This document shows positions 58,621 through 64,000 of a DNA stretch of 64,000 nt, piece after piece; position 1 is the first letter of the stretch, and each line of letters opens with the position of its first letter. The translations under genes and the position numbers were made by a program. This DNA is from an uncultured beta proteobacterium (lineage in GTDB: Bacteria; Pseudomonadota; Gammaproteobacteria; Burkholderiales; Burkholderiaceae), in assembly GCA_903900805.1 (NCBI GenBank), contig CAIUOP010000016.1:35041-99040 (forward strand), read 5' to 3'. A model generated the notes under the pieces. It had not been told where the DNA came from and searched no databases. It worked only from the letters and a program-made list of their open reading frames with translations.

Positions 58621-59535
58621 ATGATGAAACAAAGAACCATTGCCGCTCCAGTGAAGACTGTAGGCATTGGTTTACATTCTGGCTGCAAGGTGACTATTTC
58701 TATTAAGCCTGCACCGGCAAATTCAGGGGTACAGTTTGTGCGTGTGGATACGCCAGAACAGTCAGTAGTTCCCGCAACCGCCTTAGCTGTCTGCGATACA
58801 AGGCTTGCATCTGTCATTCAGAAGGATGGCGTGCGCGTCTCTACAGTCGAGCATCTACTATCTGCCTGTGCTGGCCTAGGTTTAGATAATCTATTGATAG
58901 AGCTTGATGGTGAAGAAGTTCCCATCATGGATGGTAGCGCTGCCTCATTCTTATTTTTAATTGAATCTGCTGGAATTGTTGAGCAAGACGCACCGCGTCA
59001 GTATGTTGTGATTAAGAAGCTAATTGAAGTGCGCGAGGGCGATAAGCTTGCGCGCTTAGAGCCTTTCTTTGGATTTAAGTTAGATTTCACAATCGATTTT
59101 AAGCACCCAGCAGTGGATAAAACTGGCCAACGTTTTATTGTAGATTTTGCAGAGCATGCTTACCGTAGTGAAATTGGTCGCGCGCGTACCTTTGGCTTTG
59201 CTCATGAAGTAGAAGCTTTGCGTGAGATGGGGCTGGCTCGCGGCGGTAGTTTAGATAATGCGATTGTTTTAGATGAGCACCGTATCTTGAATAACGAAGA
59301 GTTGCGCTATGAGGATGAGTTTGTGCGCCATAAAATTTTGGATGCGATTGGGGATCTTTATTTAGTGGGTCACCCAATTGTGGGCGCTTATGTGGCTGAA
59401 AAATCGGGCCATGCTCTCAATAACGCTCTTTTGCGTAAGCTTTTAGATGATCCGAGCTCATATACGATTGAGACTTTTGTCCAAGCCAAGGCTCCTGTTG
59501 CCTATTCTCAAGAGAGCCAACCCCTCTTTTTCTAG
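58621..59535 (+). CDS. lpxC: UDP-3-O-acyl-N-acetylglucosamine deacetylase
   Basis: Zinc enzyme committing UDP-3-O-acyl-GlcNAc to lipid A synthesis. The 304-residue protein has [15 protein letters not shown], zinc ligands in [15 protein letters not shown] and [17 protein letters not shown], and [21 protein letters not shown]. An ATGATG start leaves one-codon ambiguity. It converges on the dciA gene with a 21-base gap. Confidence 0.96.
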   Translation: MMKQRTIAAPVKTVGIGLHSGCKVTISIKPAPANSGVQFVRVDTPEQSVVPATALAVCDTRLASVIQKDGVRVSTVEHLLSACAGLGLDNLLIELDGEEVPIMDGSAASFLFLIESAGIVEQDAPRQYVVIKKLIEVREGDKLARLEPFFGFKLDFTIDFKHPAVDKTGQRFIVDFAEHAYRSEIGRARTFGFAHEVEALREMGLARGGSLDNAIVLDEHRILNNEELRYEDEFVRHKILDAIGDLYLVGHPIVGAYVAEKSGHALNNALLRKLLDDPSSYTIETFVQAKAPVAYSQESQPLFF

Positions 59536-59556
59536 AGCGGCCTAAAAATTATTTAG

Positions 59557-60096
59557 CTACTTAGATTTATTTTGTAGCAGGTGTTCAACTGCTCTACGCA
59601 GATCAGAGTCTGGCGGAAGTTTTTCTAAGAGGTCTTGCCATGATTTTTTTGCCACCTCATTTAAGCCTTTAGGGGGCGCATTTTTAGGGCTTTGTCTAGG
59701 TTTCACCTCCCAGTCCATGGCAGCGGGCTTTACTTTCACTTTAATAGCCTTGCAATGAAGCCCAATTTTTCCTAACTCACTGATTAAACTAGGTAAAATT
59801 TGCTGTAGACGGGTTCCAATGCTGGCACTACTCACTAGTAAAAAAAGCTCATCTTGAGCCCCTGAGCGCCATCCAGCCTCAATTTTCGAGCTTAAGTGCC
59901 CAATATCTAAGCGCTCCAAAGCCAGCAAAAGCTTGGCCTTTAATTGGGCCAGATCTTCTGTTTTAGCCAGAATACCCCCAAGACCATGAGATTCCCGTAG
60001 GTATTCCATCCAGTCATGGGCTGAATGATTGCGGGATGGTTTGCGGGCAAAGTTCATAAAAAATGGGGTGGCAGGTGATAAACTCAAGGACTTCAT
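59557..60096 (-). CDS. dciA: DUF721/DciA-type protein (putative replicative helicase loader)
   Basis: DciA proteins load DnaB helicase in bacteria lacking DnaC/DnaI. The 179-residue product (from ATG 60096) has a helical N-domain ([17 protein letters not shown]...), then a KH-like DUF721 region ([19 protein letters not shown], and [15 protein letters not shown]). The C-terminal half is longer than in minimal DciA. The track start at TTG 60105 and ATG 60057 are alternatives. It is divergent from secA with only 15 bases between start codons. The family call is moderate, from fold pattern and the lpxC-secA context. Confidence 0.65.
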   Translation of the reverse strand: MKSLSLSPATPFFMNFARKPSRNHSAHDWMEYLRESHGLGGILAKTEDLAQLKAKLLLALERLDIGHLSSKIEAGWRSGAQDELFLLVSSASIGTRLQQILPSLISELGKIGLHCKAIKVKVKPAAMDWEVKPRQSPKNAPPKGLNEVAKKSWQDLLEKLPPDSDLRRAVEHLLQNKSK

Positions 60097-60111
60097 TTTC
60101 TTCAATATCCC

Positions 60112-62877
60112 ATGGTAATCGGTCTTCTAAAAACCCTGGTCGGCAGTCGTAACGACCGCCTCTTAAAACAGTATCGCAAAGTCGTTGCCAAGGTTGGCGC
60201 TTTTGAGGCAAGCCTGCAATCTTTGGATGATTCTGCTCTTGCTGCAAAAACAGCCGAGTTCAAATCACGCTTAGCTAGCGGAGAGACTTTAGAAGATATT
60301 TCCGAAGAAGCATTTGCAGTAGTTCGAGAGGCTAGCGTTCGTGTCATGAAAATGCGCCATTTCGATGCGCAGATTATGGGAGCCCTTGCTTTGCATCAAG
60401 GCAAGATTGCTGAGATGGGTACTGGTGAAGGAAAAACCTTAACGGCAACACTCCCAGTCTACTTAAATGCTTTAACTGGTAAGGGTGTTCATGTAGTTAC
60501 GGTAAATGATTATTTGGCTCAGCGCGATGCTGAGTGGATGTCAACCCTGTATAACTTCTTGGGTATGAAAGTTGGCGTGAATCTATCCCAGATGGATCAT
60601 AAGACAAAACAAGAAGCTTATGCCGCAGATATTACATACGGCACTAACAACGAGTTTGGTTTTGACTATTTGCGCGACAACATGGTTCAGGATTTGGATC
60701 AGCGCGTGCAACGGGGTTTAGCGTATGCGATCGTCGATGAGGTTGATTCGATTCTGATTGACGAAGCACGCACACCACTCATCATTTCTGGTCAGGCTGA
60801 AGATCACACAGATCTTTATATCAAAATCAATGCACTTCCTTCTTACTTAGAGCGTCAGATTGGTGAAGAAAAATCGGATGGTAGTGGTGTTGAAAAGCCT
60901 GGTGATTACTGGGTAGATGAAAAATCGCAGCAGGTCTATCTGACCGAACGGGGCCACGATAAAGCTGAAGAAATTTTAGTGCAGTTGGGCGCCTTAAATG
61001 ATGGTGCTTCTTTATATGCCCCACAAAACATTACTTTGATGCACCATGTTTATGCAGCATTGCGTGCGCACTGTTTGTATAACCGTGATCAACATTATGT
61101 AGTACAAAATAAAGAAGTCATTATTGTTGATGAGTTCACCGGTCGATTGATGCAAGGTCGCCGTTGGTCTGATGGTTTACATCAAGCAGTAGAGGCTAAA
61201 GAGGGCGTCCCGATTCAAAATGAGAATCAAACCCTTGCCACGATTACTTTCCAGAATTACTTCCGTATGTATGGCAAGTTGTCAGGAATGACAGGTACTG
61301 CTGATACTGAAGCGTATGAGTTTAAGGAAATCTATAGCCTTGAAACAGTAGTCATTCCACCTAATAGAATTAGTCAGCGCAAAGATCGTCAAGACCAAAT
61401 CTTCAAGTCTTCTCCTGAACGCTATGACGCCGTCACTAAAGATATTGAAGATTGCTATGAGCGTGGCCAACCGGTTCTGGTAGGTACCACTTCGATTGAA
61501 AACTCTGAGCTGATTTCTAAATTACTTGATCAACGTAAATTGCCGCACCAAGTTTTGAATGCTAAGCAGCACGCACGTGAAGCAGAAATCATTGCGCAAG
61601 CAGGCCGTCCAAAAATGATCACTATTGCTACCAATATGGCTGGTCGTGGAACTGACATTGTGCTTGGCGGTAATGTAGGAAAGCAATCTACACTAATTGA
61701 AGCTGATTCTGCGCTGTCTGATGTAGAAAAAGCAGGCAAGATTAAAGTGCTTCAAGATGAGTGGCAGGGTTTGCATGATCATGTTCTTAGTGCTGGTGGT
61801 TTGCATATCATTGGTACAGAGCGTCACGAAAGTCGTCGTATTGATAACCAATTAAGAGGTCGCTCAGGCCGTCAAGGTGATCCAGGTTCATCTCGCTTCT
61901 ATCTTTCCTTAGATGATTCACTGCTGCGTATTTTTGCTGGGGATCGTTTGCGTGCGGTAATGGAACGTTTAAAGATGCCTGATGGCGAGCCAATCGAAGC
62001 TGGCATGGTGACGCGTTCGATTGAGTCAGCGCAGCGTAAGGTTGAAGGCCGTAACTTTGATATTCGTAAACAGTTATTGGAATATGACGACGTTGCCAAT
62101 GATCAACGTAAAGAAACTTATCGCTTAAGAAATGAAGTTCTCGAAAGTAAAGACATTGGCGATTTAATTACTAATTTGCGTGAAGATGTTGTGCGCTCGA
62201 TTTGCTCTCTTTATGTCCCTCTTGAATCGATGGAAGAACAGTGGGATTTGCCTGGACTTGAAAATGCTTTGGCAAGCGATTGGGGTTTGACTGTGGACTT
62301 GCGCAATTGGGTTGAGGGTGCCCAGACAGTAGATGATGCAGAAATTGTGGATCGTGTACTTCAAGCTACTAAAGAAACTTATGATGCGAAAGTTGAATTA
62401 TCCGGCCGTGAGTCATTTGCAAGATTTGAGCGCTCTGTTCTTCTTTACAGCCTAGATACTCACTGGCGTGAGCACTTAGCAGCCTTAGATCATTTGCGTC
62501 AAGGCATCCATTTACGTGGCTATGCTCAAAAAGATCCAAAACAAGAGTACCGTCGTGAAGCATTTGAGCTGTATGGTGAGCTGCTTAGTGTGATTAAGAA
62601 TGATGTTGTGAAAAGCATCATGACCGTCAAGATCAGAAGCGCTAGTGAATTGGACGAAGCTGCTGAATCGATGAATGATGACTTAGCCAAATTAGCGGAT
62701 GTCCAATATCAACATGCTGACCCTGATAAAGAGGTAGCTGGCTCAACAGGTGACCGCGGCGATGCGATTGAGGTTATCCCTGCGCCTATACGAACTGGTC
62801 CAAAGATTGGCCGTAACGATCCCTGTACTTGCGGTAGCGGCAAAAAATATAAGAATTGCTGTGGCGCCTTAAGCTAG
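60112..62877 (+). CDS. secA: Preprotein translocase ATPase SecA
   Basis: Motor that drives secretory preproteins through SecYEG. The 921-residue protein has Walker [19 protein letters not shown], the [19 protein letters not shown] block, [15 protein letters not shown] and [25 protein letters not shown]. The C-terminal zinc motif ([14 protein letters not shown]) binds SecB and phospholipids. Length is normal. A hairpin follows before argJ. Confidence 0.97.
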   Translation: MVIGLLKTLVGSRNDRLLKQYRKVVAKVGAFEASLQSLDDSALAAKTAEFKSRLASGETLEDISEEAFAVVREASVRVMKMRHFDAQIMGALALHQGKIAEMGTGEGKTLTATLPVYLNALTGKGVHVVTVNDYLAQRDAEWMSTLYNFLGMKVGVNLSQMDHKTKQEAYAADITYGTNNEFGFDYLRDNMVQDLDQRVQRGLAYAIVDEVDSILIDEARTPLIISGQAEDHTDLYIKINALPSYLERQIGEEKSDGSGVEKPGDYWVDEKSQQVYLTERGHDKAEEILVQLGALNDGASLYAPQNITLMHHVYAALRAHCLYNRDQHYVVQNKEVIIVDEFTGRLMQGRRWSDGLHQAVEAKEGVPIQNENQTLATITFQNYFRMYGKLSGMTGTADTEAYEFKEIYSLETVVIPPNRISQRKDRQDQIFKSSPERYDAVTKDIEDCYERGQPVLVGTTSIENSELISKLLDQRKLPHQVLNAKQHAREAEIIAQAGRPKMITIATNMAGRGTDIVLGGNVGKQSTLIEADSALSDVEKAGKIKVLQDEWQGLHDHVLSAGGLHIIGTERHESRRIDNQLRGRSGRQGDPGSSRFYLSLDDSLLRIFAGDRLRAVMERLKMPDGEPIEAGMVTRSIESAQRKVEGRNFDIRKQLLEYDDVANDQRKETYRLRNEVLESKDIGDLITNLREDVVRSICSLYVPLESMEEQWDLPGLENALASDWGLTVDLRNWVEGAQTVDDAEIVDRVLQATKETYDAKVELSGRESFARFERSVLLYSLDTHWREHLAALDHLRQGIHLRGYAQKDPKQEYRREAFELYGELLSVIKNDVVKSIMTVKIRSASELDEAAESMNDDLAKLADVQYQHADPDKEVAGSTGDRGDAIEVIPAPIRTGPKIGRNDPCTCGSGKKYKNCCGALS

Positions 62878-62916
62878 GGGCTGTTTAAAGGGACCTGCTA
62901 GCCCCCCTTTAAGCCC
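62878..62916 (+). terminator. Possible secA terminator
   Basis: GGGC-bulge-TTAAAGGG pairs with CCCTTTAA-GCCC around a 12-base loop just after the secA stop. The following T content is low, so termination strength is doubtful. Confidence 0.45.
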
Positions 62917-62936
62917 TCATCTACAATTGTCAGACT

Positions 62937-64000
62937 ATGACAGTTAATCTACCCCTCCCCCAAAAAGCGGATCTCAAGCCAGTTAAAGGATTTGAGATGG
63001 GCATTGCTGAAGCTGGAATTAAGAGAGCAAATCGTAAAGATTTATTGGTAATGACCTTGGCTCCTGGATCTCAGCTTGCTGGCGTGTTTACTTTAAATCG
63101 GTTTTGTGCTGCGCCTGTCCAGGTTTGCCGTGAACATTTGGCGCAAGAGGGTCGCAATGGAGAAATTCGTGCTTTAGTAGTTAATACTGGTAATGCTAAT
63201 GCGGGTACTGGTGAGTCTGGTATGAAACATGCCCTAGAAACATGTGCCGCTCTAGCTAAAGACCTCAAGATTAATCCAGAACAAATTCTGCCGTTTTCAA
63301 CAGGCGTGATTCTGGAGCCCTTGCCGATTGAAAAAATAATTAGCGCTTTACCAAAGGCGGTCTCCAATTTAGGTGAAGACAATTGGTTAGATGCTGCTCA
63401 GGCCATCATGACTACAGATACCCAGCCTAAGGCAAGCTCAATATCGGTATCAACACCAGCGGGGCCGGTAGTGATTACCGGCATCTGTAAAGGTGCCGGG
63501 ATGATTCATCCGAATATGGCAACCATGTTGGGCTTTATCGCAACCGATGCTGGTTTTGCCCCAGGCTTACTGGGTAATCTCACTCGTGAAATTGCTGATC
63601 TTTCTTTTAACGCTATTACGATCGATGGCGATACCTCAACGAATGATTCATTCATCATTATCGCAACCGGTCAGTCTGCAGTGCAGATTCAATCAGTCAC
63701 AGATCCAAGTTACGCGGTGGTACGTGATGCCTTGATTGCTCTCGCTAGAAAGTTGGCACAAATGATTGTGCGTGATGGTGAAGGCGCCACGAAATTCATC
63801 ACCATTGAAGTGCTTGGTGGCAATACCCAGGCAGAGTGCCATTTAGTTGCAAAAGCGGTTGCTCACTCACCTTTGGTAAAAACCGCTTTCTTCGCAAGCG
63901 ACCCAAATTTGGGTCGTATTTTGGCGGCAATCGGATATGCAGGTATTACCGATTTAGATGTAGGCCGTGTGCAGATGTGGCTCGGTGATGTTTGGGTTGC
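62937..64000 (+). CDS. argJ: Glutamate N-acetyltransferase ArgJ, 5' part
   Basis: Recycles the acetyl group from N-acetylornithine to glutamate in arginine synthesis, and may also use acetyl-CoA. The frame starts at ATG 62937 and is open to the window end (about 354 codons seen; family size is near 410). Visible motifs include [30 protein letters not shown], and the self-cleavage site [21 protein letters not shown], where the ATML threonine becomes the catalytic N-terminus of the beta chain. [19 protein letters not shown] is near the end. The track misses it because no stop is in the window. Confidence 0.95.
   Translation, partial: MTVNLPLPQKADLKPVKGFEMGIAEAGIKRANRKDLLVMTLAPGSQLAGVFTLNRFCAAPVQVCREHLAQEGRNGEIRALVVNTGNANAGTGESGMKHALETCAALAKDLKINPEQILPFSTGVILEPLPIEKIISALPKAVSNLGEDNWLDAAQAIMTTDTQPKASSISVSTPAGPVVITGICKGAGMIHPNMATMLGFIATDAGFAPGLLGNLTREIADLSFNAITIDGDTSTNDSFIIIATGQSAVQIQSVTDPSYAVVRDALIALARKLAQMIVRDGEGATKFITIEVLGGNTQAECHLVAKAVAHSPLVKTAFFASDPNLGRILAAIGYAGITDLDVGRVQMWLGDVWV

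Overview
The window looks like chromosomal DNA from a small-genome freshwater betaproteobacterium of the Burkholderiaceae, most likely Polynucleobacter or a close relative. The basis is gene order and protein character: a Burkholderiales-type porin, a petABC-sspAB block, hemA-prfA-prmC-grxD, and the complete division and cell-wall (dcw) cluster followed by peroxiredoxin, lpxC, a DUF721/DciA gene, secA and argJ. Composition is moderate in GC, spacers are short and many genes overlap. I see no insertion sequence, prophage, CRISPR array or rRNA operon. The species call is inference.

Layout. 1-2.3 kb: the start of a Sel1-like gene (leftward), a major porin with its terminator, and a decayed TPR gene. 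2.3-7.2 kb: a glutamate/aspartate-type ABC importer (four genes), then a membrane-anchored HtrA protease and MscL on the other strand. 7.3-11.4 kb: cytochrome bc1 complex (petABC), sspA-sspB and a tRNA-Thr. 11.4-14.7 kb: a more variable pocket with an orphan glycosyltransferase, an MFS transporter and a phasin. 14.7-24.5 kb: a leftward block with rmuC, grxD, prmC, prfA, hemA, ung, an M61 peptidase, a DsbC-like protein and a UbiH-type hydroxylase. 24.5-31.4 kb: ychF, a small winged-helix protein, a MASE1-like membrane protein, then rpe-trpE-trpG-trpD-trpC leftward. 31.4-40.2 kb: apaG, a tiny unannotated membrane protein opposite mltA, an enoyl-CoA hydratase, an M20 amidohydrolase, bioA-bioF-bioD divergent from bioB, and coq7. 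40.2-58 kb: mraZ-rsmH-ftsL-ftsI-murE-murF-mraY-murD-ftsW-murG-murC-ddl-ftsQ-ftsA-ftsZ, almost gapless. 58-64 kb: peroxiredoxin, lpxC, dciA (leftward), secA and the first part of argJ.

How the genes work together. The dcw genes make the peptidoglycan precursor from UDP-MurNAc-L-Ala through lipid II (murC, murD, murE, murF, mraY, murG, ddl) and build the divisome (ftsL, I, W, Q, A, Z). lpxC adds lipid A synthesis and secA protein export. petABC and coq7/ubiH serve the quinone-linked respiratory chain. trp and bio genes are biosynthetic operons.

The most notable signals are regulatory. The 313-base gap before mraZ carries a perfect 20-bp LexA-type palindrome, a second dyad, a sigma70-like promoter and three MraZ-type repeats at exact 10-bp spacing. 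This suggests combined SOS and MraZ control of the division cluster; that is inference. Also worth a look are a 37-residue membrane protein whose start codon overlaps that of mltA on the opposite strand, a TPR pseudogene, and a GC-rich hairpin after ftsZ.
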